Shown: positions 1-12,000 of the stretch, piece by piece
How positions within the stretch are numbered: position 1 is the stretch's first letter
Layout: every line of letters begins with the position of its first letter
From: Brachionus rotundiformis
Lineage: Eukaryota > Rotifera > Eurotatoria > Ploima > Brachionidae
Assembly (NCBI GenBank): GCA_016802295.1
Contig: JAESIW010000109.1
Coordinates: 495,563-559,562, forward strand
Length of the DNA: 64,000 nucleotides
Direction of reading: 5' to 3'
Notes under the pieces: generated by a model
Seen by the model: the letters and a program-made list of their open reading frames with translations, nothing else
The model's database searches: none
Told to the model about the DNA's origin: nothing
Position numbers and translations under genes: made by a program

Positions 1-426
1 TTGAATTGATCATCAACTAAAAGATGTCAAAAAAAAGCAAAATTGGTAGCATTTTTATGAATCTTAGTTCTCTATTTAGACGGATCAGTTAGGATCTTGT
101 GGTGCATGACTTTCAACCAAAATGATTAAACTTACTTATAATTTTAAATACTAAAATTTTCTTTGGCTATTTATTGCTTTAGCAGTCCTTATGATAAAAC
201 TTTAGTTTTGAGGCATAAAATATATATCTATAAGTAAAAAGTTAAAAAAACAATTAATAAAGGTGATTGGCGATGCATGAATAACAAGTCTGGAAAATTT
301 AGTCCGTGGACCATGGCTACAAATTCTTTATTTAAAAAATACATAAAATTGTATCTTATTTTTAGACTTCCAAAGTCAATTCCATATAAATAGATAGGAG
401 GCCGACATAAATCTTCATTTCTCTCA

Positions 427-1437
427 TTAAACATTAAAACCAAAAGGTTCAATACCGGCAAGTATTAGCACTATCAAGGTAATGCCGAAATTCAGGATTG
501 CAGTAACATGAATATTGAAGAATATATGTGACAAAATTTGATACTAAAAAATAAATTAAAAACAAAATAGATAAAAAAAAATTAAAAACTCACCCATAGT
601 TTGTTTCTTCTTTCAGTTCCTCCAACTTAAATTGTGTAAATAATTAATAAATTTATAAATAAATATTTTTTAATGAAAAAATAACAAACCTCGTCTAATT
701 TGGAAAAAATAATAAATCAATTCAAATGGTATAGGAATAACTATCAAGTAAATTACATAACCAATCATGGTACCCCATCCTACATTACCAAGTCTCATAT
801 CAGAAATGAATACTCCCAAAAATATTGCGATAGCTAAAATTGAAAATATTGTTTATAATAACTAAAAAATGATCACTAAATTTACTTGCTAAAACTAAAC
901 TAAAAATGCCTACATATCTATGCACTATGTTGTAAATGGTTCTGGCACTTGGCGAATATCTGGGCCTCAGATAAGCCAACAGCACCTTTTTTCTAATAAA
1001 TAATTATCTTTTAGAAAAAAATATATTTTTACTTGAAATAAGGATAAAAAAATTGCTATAATGCCGAAAATTGAGTGGATAAATCTAAGGGTTCGGGAAG
1101 GACTAACCCAATTCCAATCCAAATTTGCCAAAATTACCAAAAAAGCTGTGATTGAAAATATTGGGACCAGAAGCATGAGAGTTCTGTGAACTGCGAGCCA
1201 AACACTTGATCCGCAAAGATGTCTTGATTTGAATAAAAATCTCATATATCTTAAAGAGTTATTAATTAATTGGAATTTAAGATTTGAGAGCGCATACCTG
1301 GCTACGATGATTGCAATTGGTACAAATATCATCCATGCTACAATCATTAGGCAAGCTGGAAGAAAAAAAAATGCCTAGATTAAAATAGTCTTACATGGAT
1401 TAATTTTACCATGAGCTTTCTGTCTGCCATCTGCCAT
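427..1437 (-). CDS. stand-alone cytochrome b561 (ferric/ascorbate-type transmembrane electron carrier)
   Basis: Six exons join in frame: 1410-1437, 1033-1355, 886-985, 690-833, 594-625, 427-543 (744 nt, 247 residues). The start ATG lies nine codons before the first heme histidine; exon 1 ends right after it. Four histidines expected to bind the two b hemes are visible: His9 (KAHACLM), His66 (WLAVHR), His103 (RFIHS) and His139 (NIVHRYVG), each in a hydrophobic helix, plus a last helix in the final exon. The exon pattern (100-nt exon 3, short hydrophilic exon 5, short last exon with one helix) is shared with the other cytochrome b561 genes here. No DOMON-coding exon is found upstream before 5 kb, so this appears to be a b561-only member. 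Likely role, from the FRRS1/cyt b561 family: moving electrons across a membrane to ferric iron or similar acceptors. Compared with paralogs it has a 16-residue insertion after helix 1. Confidence 0.82.
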
Positions 1438-2399
1438 TTTTGCTTTATTCAAAAAGCTATAGACTTATCATTAAATTTAAAATTTAACTTGACAATTTAG
1501 TTATCAACAAAACAAAATTATATTTTTTTTCATATTTTTATTTAAGCATGAGTGATAATTAAAATTTTTGTCATTGCAGTTCCAAATTATTTTCAATAAT
1601 TTAAATATTCTTTCCCATTTGTCTAAAAAATACACCTAAATCAAAACTTTTTTTCCACTTTAGAAAAAATACAGAAATTATGGTACTATTTTGTACAATT
1701 TAGAAAAAAATATATTTTCAACAATTTTCCAACTAGCCTCATGGAAAATGTTGTCTTGGTAAATAGATACTAAATATTATGAAAAAAACCATGTTCAGGT
1801 CGAATGAAAATAAAAATTTATTAAATTGACGAGCTTAAAACTTATTTACTCATCCAAGGAAAGCAACCATTATTCTCATAATAATAATAGACCAAAGACA
1901 TAATCTTCCAAATTCCCACATAAACTTTAAAAAAAGATTTTAATTACATATTTGAGATTTTCTGCATCAGTGATTATCTTCATCACATAAAAATAAATTC
2001 AAATTAGTTTAGTTAATTACAATTAATTACTAAATTGTTTAATAAATTAATTTAAGGAAAAGAGTTTAATCTTTAATTTCAAAAAATAATATCATACATT
2101 TCAAAAGCTCGAATAGATTTTATTAAATCGACTTCATTCAAAAAACCTATTCGATTTTAAAAATATTTTTTAATTACTGGAAATACTAATTCAAGTTAAT
2201 CATTAAATAAAATTTTATTTAAAAAAAGATTTTTTCATTTAAAATTCTGGAAAAATCTAAGGTTTTACTTTTTTGAATTTTTGTTTATTTTTTTTTAATA
2301 AAGTCTCAAAATCATATGAGTTGATTTAAATTTTTAATATTCTTAATTATATTGATCATTTTTTATTATTTTAATTTAATTAATAAAATGCCACCAGAG
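1438..2399. other. AT-rich noncoding stretch
   Basis: I see no convincing gene or repeat here. It is upstream of the minus-strand cytochrome b561 gene and should hold its promoter, but I recognise no specific site. Confidence 0.5.
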
Positions 2400-2865
2400 T
2401 CTACTCGTACTAAAATCTTGGGGTATTTAGCCAGAAAAAAATTATTGAATTGAATCTGATTATCAAATAGAAGTTGATGACTTGGGACCAGCTTTGGTAG
2501 AGTTATGACGGCATCTTTGCATTAGAAGTCAGCTTAATGGTAGCGAACTCGGCAACTATTTAGACTAGCTTGGAACCACAAACTTAAGTCTTTACTTAAA
2601 GCTTTCAAAGTTACGTTTACCTGCAGAGGGTCAGCTGTCCGCTGTGGATGCTCTAGCTGAATAAAAGAAGAAAGAATAAGCAAATATATTTGCATTGGCA
2701 CTCTATTCAAAACCATAAAATACCAATTTTACAGCCATTAATCAAGTCTGGTCAAGAGTGAATTTTCCTACAAAAAGATGCAAATTAACAAAAGACTGGT
2801 TTAGGTAAAAGGAATTTTAACTCTTCCTTGGTGAAAGAGTCTAGAAAAAATTTAATTTAACATTT
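2400..2865. repeat. interspersed repeat copy, unclassified
   Basis: The part at about 2690-2800 closely matches 15200-15312 in an intron of the nine-DOMON gene (shared words include gcattggcactctattc and agagtgaattttcct). The GC content is higher than the flanks. Reading frames are broken. It is probably the end of a retroelement, but I cannot assign the family. Confidence 0.5.
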
Positions 2866-3053
2866 AATGATCAAAAATGGACCAAATTGCACTGGCAAAG
2901 ATTAATAATAATAATTAAGAAAGTAATTTTATTATTATTTAATTTTAATTATTTTTATTTTTTTATTTTGTTTTTGGTGTTATTCTAATAAATTTGGGGT
3001 TAAAAATTAAAAATTTGGTGTATGAAAACTAATTAAGTCAAAACTAAACTGTT

Positions 3054-3689
3054 CACCTAATTTAATAGAAATACACCAAATTTATTTAAAAAAATATTTT
3101 ATTCAATTTTGCCACAAAAATTTTAATTTTTCCACATTTGTTTGAGCAAGCCCAATATCTTCTTTTAATCATTTTTGCACCACATTTATCACACAACTTT
3201 TCTTCAGCTTGTATGTTTGAAACAATTCTCGGTCTTTTGGATACATTTTCTTCAATTGGATTACTTGCATCATCATCATCTGAATCAGTGCCTTTTGGTG
3301 CTCAATTTGATGATTGAGTCTCTTTCGGTTGATGTTCCAAGGCTCCAGCTGTACCTTTTGGTTGTCCTCTTTTTCTATTAGCTTGTATCGGTAAATCCGT
3401 CCCAACTGAGTCGAAACTACACTTTTCTTTACGTGGGGCAATTGTAGTTATATGATAACATTTATAATGTTTCAACCAATACCAGCAATTACAGCTACTC
3501 ATAGTCCAGCTTTCATTGTATTTAACTTTTATTATACTGAAAATCGATGAATCATTTGTTCGAACGAAGTCCAATTTTGATCACTTAATGAACGATTGTA
3601 TTGTTTACATTGTTCTTTTGTGATATCAGTGTTTTAATAAATAATAAATTTTAATTAATAAATTTGGTGTATTTCTATTAAATTAGGTG
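3054..3689 (-). mobile_element. MULE-derived element with SWIM zinc-finger fragment and short TIRs
   Basis: Exact inverted repeats of about 31 bp lie at 3054-3084 and 3659-3689 (cacctaatttaatagaaat and its complement). Between them the minus strand encodes a SWIM-type zinc finger (CNCWYWLKHYKCYH, about 3450-3500) followed by a basic tail, now split over two frames. This is the C-terminal end of a MULE-type transposase. Direct repeats of about 80 bp flank the element at 2971-3050 and 3739-3822. A second copy of the same protein segment is at 21480-21868. No DDE domain is present, so this is a non-autonomous or degraded copy. Confidence 0.6.
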
Positions 3690-3828
3690 ATAATGTGAAA
3701 AAAATAGTGTCATTTTATATTCTTATTTTTTTCTTTTTTTTTTTGGTGTAATTCTAATAAATTTGGGGTAAAAAATTAAAAATTTGGTGTATGAGAACTA
3801 TAAAAGTCAAAACTAAACCGTTTAAAAA

Positions 3829-4212
3829 TGGCACCAATGGTTTTGTGAAGTTCAGTACAAAAGAACAGAACAAAGTGTAAAAAAATTAAATAACTTTTTT
3901 TCTAAAAGTTTAAAATTAATTCTGTGAATGCAGAATGATGCAACATTCAAAATTGCATCAACTGTAAAGTCTGCAAATGATGTGCAAAATCTCTGCAAAA
4001 TGCACTACACTCGATTATTGAAATTTAATTTCTGCTGAACTCTGCAAAATTAGCAGACATAGATATTTGATGCAACTTTGAATGTTGCACCATTCCGCAT
4101 TTACAGAATTAGGTTTAAACCTTTAGAAAAAAAGTTATTCAATTTTTTTACACTTTGTTCTGTTCTTTTTGCCATTTTGTACTGAATTTCTCAAAACCGG
4201 TACCAATATGGT
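3829..4212. mobile_element. MITE-like foldback element with long inverted repeats
   Basis: The left arm, about 3829-3960, is repeated inverted at about 4065-4212. Shared words include gaacagaacaaagtgtaaaa and the complement of gcaacattcaaa. The arms are about 130-145 nt and imperfect; the right arm carries a roughly 10-nt insertion near 4165. The middle is about 100 nt and has no coding capacity. Confidence 0.7.
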
Positions 4213-5042
4213 AAAACAAGTTCTTTGTGATACTAAATGCGGATTAAAGGGAAAATCGAAGCTGTGATATAATTGAAAATAATGTAACAAACTAGTTCTG
4301 GAATTGCATTTTCTCATTAATAAAAATTTTGAATGATTGGTGCTACCTTACCTGCAAAATTTAGATAACAGTTCAAATAATTTTTTTATTAAGAAATAGA
4401 AGCTATCAGATTTTTTATGGAATTGCTAAGATTAAGCTTCAATCCTATTCTTTTTAATCTTCTTGTAAAGCATTTATAAAAAATAAATTATAAATTAAGC
4501 ATTAATAAATTTATTCAAAACTTTCCAAGTTAAAAAGATATCAAATTTTGCCATTGGCTCAATAAAATTTTCACTTTTTTTTAAATTAAAGTTTAAATTA
4601 AATTAAACTACAAAAACTGATAAAATATTGATAAAAATATATAAAAATTTGACTTCTTTTGGCAAAAAATTAGGTACTTAATTTTTAATAAAGCTTCGAG
4701 CTGAACATTCAAATAATTTTTTAATTAAAAATCTAGGCAGTCATGCTAAATTACATCTTGGAAGCTTGAAATCAAAATAATAAATCAAAATAAAAATAAA
4801 AACAGATAATGAAAATACTAGCAAAGCTTTTTCCAAAATTTAAGTGAACATTTTAAAAACAAAATAGAATCAATTAAGAATAAAAATGAATCTTTTGATG
4901 AGCACAAGTTTAAAACTTAACCTCTTTAAGTATTCAATTTTGATTAATATTTCCTTAAAATATAAATTAAATATGACAAATGTAAAATATAATATTTGAA
5001 TAAAAATTGAATGAAAATTTAAAGCATCACTCGAAACCATCA
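4213..5042. other. AT-rich noncoding stretch upstream of the secreted DOMON gene
   Basis: Nothing recognisable apart from A/T runs. The 5' end should include the promoter of the plus-strand gene at 5043. Confidence 0.5.
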
Positions 5043-5648
5043 ATGGAAAAGTTTATTTTTTATCTTTTGATTTTATTCTCATTTAATTGTGTAACATTAA
5101 TGAGCGCTTCCAATTTAAGCCATCCAAGGACCTTGGCAAGCACCGAGTTTTCAATTGACGACTTCAAACTGAGCTGGATAGATCAAGGGTTTACAGTTCG
5201 TCTCATCCTTACGGTGTCCAATTTTACCACCAGCAATGTCTGGGCAGGCGTTGCTTTTTCAAAGGATCAACTCATGGGTGAAGACGATTCAATCATTTGC
5301 AAGAGCTTTAATGGTAATTCTAGAATTGAGAGAACCTATTTGAGTGGTAAAAGCCGACCAGAGCTTTTAAACGAATCCAAACCAAAGCTTGGACTTTCGA
5401 AGATGAGAATTTCTTTTGACAATGGGGTTTTAACTTGTAAAATTACCAGAATAAAGGCTAGCCCGAACAAAAAAGCATTCAATGCCAGAAATAGATTTTA
5501 TTTTCTTGTGGCAAAGGGAAGAACCGATGCAAATGGAAATTGTCTTTATCATGGATCAAAAAGATACATTTCTGATTCATTTGTCAGATTGAACAAGAGA
5601 AGAAGAAAGATGTCCAAGAAAAGAAAAATGCCCAAAAAAGGAAACTAA
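5043..5648 (+). CDS. secreted single-DOMON protein with basic C-terminal tail, intronless
   Basis: This 201-residue single-exon gene starts at the ATG at 5043; the upstream in-frame extension has no ATG. The first ~22 residues form a signal peptide (MEKFIFYLLILFSF core). A DOMON domain follows, from about residue 36 to 178. The candidate heme ligands are present: Met in LMGEDD and His in LYHGSKR. The tail is strongly basic (KRRRKMSKKRK), unlike any relative in the window. There is no membrane helix, so it should be an extracellular heme-b carrier, possibly held to anionic surfaces by its tail (inference). Related DOMONs here carry an intron just after the ligand Met; its absence suggests retroposition or intron loss. 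It lies tail to tail, 421 bp from the stand-alone cytochrome b561 at 6070-7018, a possible electron partner (inference). Confidence 0.8.
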   Translation: MEKFIFYLLILFSFNCVTLMSASNLSHPRTLASTEFSIDDFKLSWIDQGFTVRLILTVSNFTTSNVWAGVAFSKDQLMGEDDSIICKSFNGNSRIERTYLSGKSRPELLNESKPKLGLSKMRISFDNGVLTCKITRIKASPNKKAFNARNRFYFLVAKGRTDANGNCLYHGSKRYISDSFVRLNKRRRKMSKKRKMPKKGN

Positions 5649-6069
5649 TTTTAATCAAACATATTTTTAATTTTTAAATTTAATAGAATCAAATTTAGAG
5701 AAAATTAATTTAACAATTATTTTTTATTTAAGATTTATTTTAAAAATAAAATAGCTGTTTTAAAATTATTAATTTTGATCTTTTTTAATAAAGATATACC
5801 CTTTATTAAATATTTTTTATTTTTAATTTAATACTTTAAGTAAAAAACATTCTTTTAGTCGTTTTTTGAACTGAAAAAATACAATGACAGCAACTAAATA
5901 AAATTATCTAATTTTTTAGCGATTATTTATATCTTTTTTTCCTATTATTTTTAAACTGGTCCTTCTCAAAGACCAGTATTTAATTTCTTATTGTTTATTG
6001 GTTTTATTTAAATCAAAAAAGGAAATTAAATTAGATAAACAAAATAATAAAAATGATTAAAACTTTTTT
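5649..6069. other. convergent intergenic stretch
   Basis: AT-rich spacer between the ends of the plus-strand DOMON gene and the minus-strand cytochrome b561 gene. It should carry both polyadenylation regions. No other feature is seen. Confidence 0.5.
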
Positions 6070-7018
6070 TCAAACAGATTCCTTAAGTTTTATACTTATC
6101 ATTGTTATAAGAGCAACAACGAATGCTAATGAGCCAACCAGATGAACAACTAGTGCCAATTCGCTTGGACCACAAGTCTTCAAATTGGACAAAAAAATTA
6201 ATTATTGCTTAAACATTGATATAGCTTACCTTTTTTGGTTCCTCATTTTCGTCCAAGTTTGCCATGACATACTTTCTCCCTTTATAGGTAGAAAACAAAT
6301 TATCAAATTTTATCAAATTAAATGTGCCAATTACTTGTATAATTAAAATGGTTTATTTCAAAGATTATTATGAAAATAATCATCCACAAATTATGGCCCA
6401 AGATCAGACCCCATCCAATATTTTCCAGCTTTAAGCCATCAATTAAAACGCCAAAATAGCATACTGTCACTTTAAAAAAAAATTTATCTATTGTTTAATT
6501 TTTTTGCTTTTACCTGACAAGATAAGTATAGAAATTCCCGAAAATCTGTGAAACCAACCAAAATAGCTTCTATAAGATGAGTTCTTTCCAGGTATAGCGA
6601 TTCCTAAAGCTATCTGAACAAAATTTTGGTATTTTTTTTAATTAATTGTCAAATACTTGGAAAAATAGAAGTCCTATGGTAACCATACCCAGAACTGAAT
6701 GTGCATACTTGGTCCGATTGTCTGGACTTACCCATTTCCAGTTTTCCTGAGCCAATATCAAGATAAAAGCTGGAATAGTTAACAAAAGAGAGATGATCAT
6801 GATTAATCTATGGGCATTGAACCAAAATGGCGCATTGAATATCCGCAACGATGGGAAAAGATTTTTGTAGTAGCGAGCAATTACGATTCCATTTGGTACA
6901 AAATACAGCCATACAAAAACCATTAAACATGCTTGTTGAATAAATAAGACATTTTACCAGAAAATTTGAACTTACCATGTGCTATGGCTTTATCTTTATT
7001 TTTTTCAATGTCTTCCAT
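6070..7018 (-). CDS. stand-alone cytochrome b561 (second copy)
   Basis: Six exons join in frame: 6976-7018, 6657-6931, 6514-6613, 6335-6469, 6230-6279, 6070-6177 (711 nt, 236 residues). The start gives a 14-residue hydrophilic leader ending in the first heme histidine. Ligand histidines are His14 (IAHACLM), His55 (FNAHRL), His92 (KYAHSVLG) and His128 (WFHRFSG). The spacings between ligands 2, 3 and 4 (37 and 36 residues) equal those in the 427-1437 gene. Exon 2 is 275 nt and exon 3 is 100 nt, the same as in the nine-DOMON gene and the split form in the 50230 gene, which supports recent common descent. No DOMON exon is found upstream. Predicted role: membrane b-type cytochrome passing electrons across the membrane; substrate unknown. 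Confidence 0.83.
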
Positions 7019-7859
7019 TTTTCTCCTAAAATAAAAAAAACACAAAATTTATTAATAAATTTTAAGTTAATCAGAAACAAATAAAATTATGCTTAAATAT
7101 CGAGACAGCTAAGTGTTTTTTGTTTTATCTTGGCATAGATAAATGAAATTTTTATTTTCCGTATTGTAATAAATATAGAGATAAAGTTGATTGTCATTAT
7201 TAATTTTTAATTAAAGAACTATAAAAAATATGTATTTTACCTTATTTTGATTTTACATATGCATATTGAATTAAAAGACCATTTTATATTCTTTTTTCTA
7301 TTTAATTTTTAAAAATTATATTTATTATTTGATATCTATAGTTTATTACTTTCAAATATTGTAAAAATTAATAACTTTATTCAGTTAATTGGAGCACAAT
7401 TCTAAAAAAGATGGCCAAACAAACTTCCATCGCGCAGCTTAAATATTCAAAAATTATATTCTTGTCTTGTCTATTTTAAAGTGGTCAAAATGGTCTGTTC
7501 CTAATCGAAATTTAAAGCATTCAACTAAGATAAAATGGTTACTTTATGATATCTATATAAATTTTTTATCTACAGAGTAAAATTATAAAATTGTCAGTAT
7601 TAGAGATACTTTTTATTTACCGGGGTTTGTTTGCTTACCTTAATTGAAAATTAAAAGTCAATTTAAATATTAAGTTTAAGTTTATTAAAATATATAACAA
7701 TTAATTAGAAAAAAATTGATAAAAATCATAAACATAAACTGCCTCTATAGTTTGAAAATATTATATTGACCCCTTTATGGTACTAAGAAAAGTCCTAATA
7801 AAAAAACTAAACAAGCATTGACAATTTATTTATCATTTTGTAAAAATTTGGTCATTGAA
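7019..7859. other. AT-rich noncoding stretch
   Basis: Upstream region of the minus-strand cytochrome b561 gene. No gene, tRNA or repeat could be supported. Confidence 0.5.
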
Positions 7860-8520
7860 CTGGTATAAGATTGGGTGGAGGGAGATGTGAACATCTAATT
7901 CAGCTACACAAAATACAGCATGGCCACGACCAAGAGACATTCATCGATGGTAACCCAAAGCTGGCCTCGCATAGCTTTAATAGCCAAGCAGAGAATACCA
8001 GAATACCAACATCGTCAAAATAAGAATTCACAAGATGCTGCAATAAAAATTTTGCCAGTTCAAGTATGGCGTCTACATGGGCCACTACTTGGAGACTCAC
8101 GTTTCTTGATTCAGAGACCCATTTTGATCATATTATACCAGTCCTTTCTCAGTCTTCCTTGAGAAAACTCTTTCAGGTCTCCTTCGGTTACTCTTTCTAC
8201 CACCTATTTCTCTGAAGAGAACTTTCTTAAATGTCCTGCCCATCTAAGACTGACTTTTCTTGCCATATTTGTCAAATTGTAAACCTCTTTTTGGGGGAAA
8301 AACAATTTTCTTAATATGCATCAAGTGTCTCTGGTTAAAACCAAATTTGGTATAAACCATTGGAATCCAAGTCCCTCAAGCTCAACTCAAACTTTTTTTT
8401 ATTTGGAATCTCTGGTTACTAAGCTTACCAAGTTAAAAAAATTTTTTCAACATGTTCTATCTTTCCCTCCTTAATCCTCAATCGCTCTGGCACTATCGAG
8501 ATTAATAGACATGTCTTTAA
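7860..8520 (-). mobile_element. non-LTR retrotransposon relic (3' end)
   Basis: The minus strand around 8221-8275 reads RKVSLRWAGHLRKF, resembling the LRWLGH segment that follows the reverse transcriptase in many LINE proteins (compare the better copy at 22273-22660). Frames on both sides are full of stops, and base composition is richer in GC than the flanks. It is a heavily decayed fragment; family not assigned. Confidence 0.45.
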
Positions 8521-9047
8521 TGTAAAAATTTAATTAAAGCTGAGCTGCTTGATTCTCGCCAAAGACAGCTGGTGATCCACGACCTTAATCTGTCTATCAG
8601 ACTTGTGTCAGACTTCCAAATCGGAGAAAGATCACCAATCTGTGCTAAATAATTTTTTAAAAAAGTACCCAAGTCAAGCCATAACTGGTACAGCACTACC
8701 ACATATAAAATTTGCACAAATACATAATTATTAATTAATTTCTGAGTGAACATTTTAAAATCATCCTGGTCAAATATTCTAATTAATGTCTGCAGCATCT
8801 TATATTAAATTAATATAGACAATTGGTTCAAGTAATTAAGGCTCAAGTAATCGTGGTTTTTAAGAAAAAAAAATAATATGCTCTTTTTAGATTAATTTTT
8901 TATTAATATTTAATATTTTTATATTCACATACTAGCACCTAAAATATTAAAAATAACTAAAAAATAATAATAATTAGTTTGACATAAACTATTAAATCAA
9001 GAAAAAAATTTAAAAAAATTGTCCATTAAATACAAATTAAATCGGAA
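8521..9047. other. noncoding stretch below the nine-DOMON gene
   Basis: This is the 3' flank of the minus-strand gene ending at 9048. Only short chance frames are seen. Confidence 0.45.
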
Positions 9048-12000
9048 CTATTCGAAATTGCTTGGCTTAGCAATACCTATGAGTACCATAAGCGCAACCA
9101 CATGGCCCAATGCAACTACAAAATGTACAAAAAGCAAAATTGTCTTTATAATTTCCATCTTAACACAAAATAAACTTTATTATCCTCTTGAAAAAAATTT
9201 TTTTTCCAATCTTACCATTTTCTTGTTGCCTTTTACCTTCGGCTCTATACCGTCATCCTTTAATTCATACGACTCACCTTCAAAATAAAAATTTAAGATC
9301 CAATCGAAAGAATAAAATAAATTTTACTTTTTGAACTTGTACAAGTAATTTCCACAATTTCAATTATTAATGGTAATATTATGACCCAAAGAGTCCAGCC
9401 AACCATAATACCCCAGCCTTCATTTCCCAAATTCATTCTGTCTATGAAAACTCCCAAGTAGCACGCAACCAGTGCCAATGTTAGGCATGAAATTCCTGTA
9501 AATCTATGCATTAAATTGAAGAAAGGCCGAGTCTTGGCATCTTTGTCAGGACGCAGGAAACCCATTAAAACCTGAATACAAAATAATACAATCAAAATCC
9601 CTATTTTATAAATTATCTACTTGAATCAGAGATATGCCAATGACAACTATTCCAAATATTGAATGGGCAAAGGCAACTTTTTCTGTTTTTTCCACCCAGT
9701 CCCATTCCAAGTCAGCCAAAATTACCAAGAATGCAGCTATTGAAATAATGGGTACAAGTATCATCAGGGCGCGATGAGCCTGGAACCAGAACATCATTTT
9801 TTGAATCTTGATAGATGGCAGTATGTATTTGTAGTAGCGAGCCAAGATAATGCCTGTGGAAACACAAAATAACCAAGCAAATAGCATAAGACATGCTAAA
9901 TGAGGATTTTTGTTATAAGTTGGAATTTTTTTTAATTAAAATAAATTACCATGAATTTTTGCTTTGGTTGAATCTTCTGGAGAGCCAGAAAATGTGCCAT
10001 TTAAATTAAAATCAATTTTTTCATCACTTATTACATAGGCTTGTCCATGGTTTTGAATTGTACCTTAAAAATAATATATATATTTTTAACTGATTAACTT
10101 TTTTGATAAAAACCAACACTTACCTCCAATAACTGATCCTTCGGCGACAAGAAGATAAAATGAGTTCTTGCTCGAATCACAGTACCTATCCACTCCATTA
10201 ATGTACTTTTCTCTGGTAAATGTACATGATAATTTTCCATTCTGATATGAGACAGATGCATTCGTAATTCCAATGCTTGGTTCATCTGGTTTTAGTAGTC
10301 CTGGTGTAAATTTTCCAGTTGAATAATAGTGCTCAACGCTTGGATTATTATTAAACATTTTGCATACAATTATACAATCATCTCCCTTAAAATGATTAAT
10401 TTTTTTTTACTTAATTTATCAATGCAGCACTAAAATAGATATTATCTATACTAAATTATCTTTTTTCTTTAAAAATAACACAAATTAAAGCAAATTTTTA
10501 GCAATTGATAACCCTTGGCAATTAGATAATCATTAAGAACAAAATATTAAACAAATTTTAATAATGGTATTTTTTTGTGAACCAAATATAAGTCTAAAAA
10601 ACCCTACCATTGACTTGTCATTCGATAGTCCAAAAGCAATGTAACTATTTGGAGAACTTGCTTGTCTCTTAGACCTGCTATTTTTGGATGATAGACTGCC
10701 TTTTCCTCCCGAGTAAATGGTATAAAACTCGGTATTCTTCCAAGAAAGCGAATATCCGCCAGAGCTAAAATTTCCACTTGCAGTCACAGATCCCAATGGT
10801 TTGCCCTCTCTCATTGGTTTAGTGGTAGTCTGTGGGGCATTTAAAGCAAAATCAATTAGCTGACTGCCAGCATTTTTCTTCGAATGAATCACTAGATCTG
10901 CCGAAGAATCCAAATTTCCATAAGCGAACAAAATATACCATTTTTGGCTTAGATCAGAGTAATTGGGAACACTTGAATCAGACTTTTGAACCATAAATGA
11001 ACATGTTAGGTTTCCATTAGACAAACTAACATTTGTACCAGATATACCAACATTTTTATTTGTATCGATTAAGTAAGAAGGCTTTGATTTGCCTTTGTTA
11101 TAATATCTCTCAACTAAATACATTTGATTTGAAGTCACTTTACAAGCAATTACATCATCTTGGCCCATAAAAGAATCAGAAGAAAATGCAAAAGAAGAAT
11201 AAAAATTCGATTGCATGTCAACATTTTTAGTGACAAATTTAAAATATACTTGATCATTATTATCCTTCCATTCAAGAATAAAGTTATCTCTTTCATATGA
11301 TCCAAATGAAGATGATGAAGAGCTTTCTTGATTGACACCTGAATGAAGATCGATCAATTTTTCACTAGAGAACTTTTCTGATTTATGAGACATCATCACT
11401 CCATTATCATTTGTAGCTCCCTTGGCAAATAAAATATAATAGCTTAAACTGGTGTCAAAGTAATTTGGCATGTCTTGGATAGACTTTTCTCTTGAAAAAG
11501 AACAAGTAAGGATTCCGTTTGCCAGTTGGATGTTAACATTGGAAAGACCAATTGATGGATTCAGCTCATATAAAAGATTTGGTCGAAACTTTCCACTACT
11601 GTAATAATGTTCAACTGCATTTTCTGATGTAAATATTTTGCATACTACTCCATTATCATTTCCCATCTTGTTATCTAATGAAAATGCAAAACTTGACCAT
11701 ATGTTTGTGGATTCAGTGACTTGGGTCTTAAAAGTGAAGTCAATTTTATCAGCCTTTTCGATCCATTCTAGGGTAAAATCATCCAAAGAATAGGACTTTA
11801 AGGTTTCATTTGACTTGACTGGAAATTGAATGATATTTTTAGTCTCTTTGACAACCACGTGTTTGGTCAAATCTTGACCATTAAGCGCACCATATGCAGT
11901 CATGACAAACAAATTTTGAGTATTTAAATTCAAATATTTTGGATTCATATTTGAATTGTCTCGATAAAATTGACAAGTCATTGAATTACCATTGATTTGT

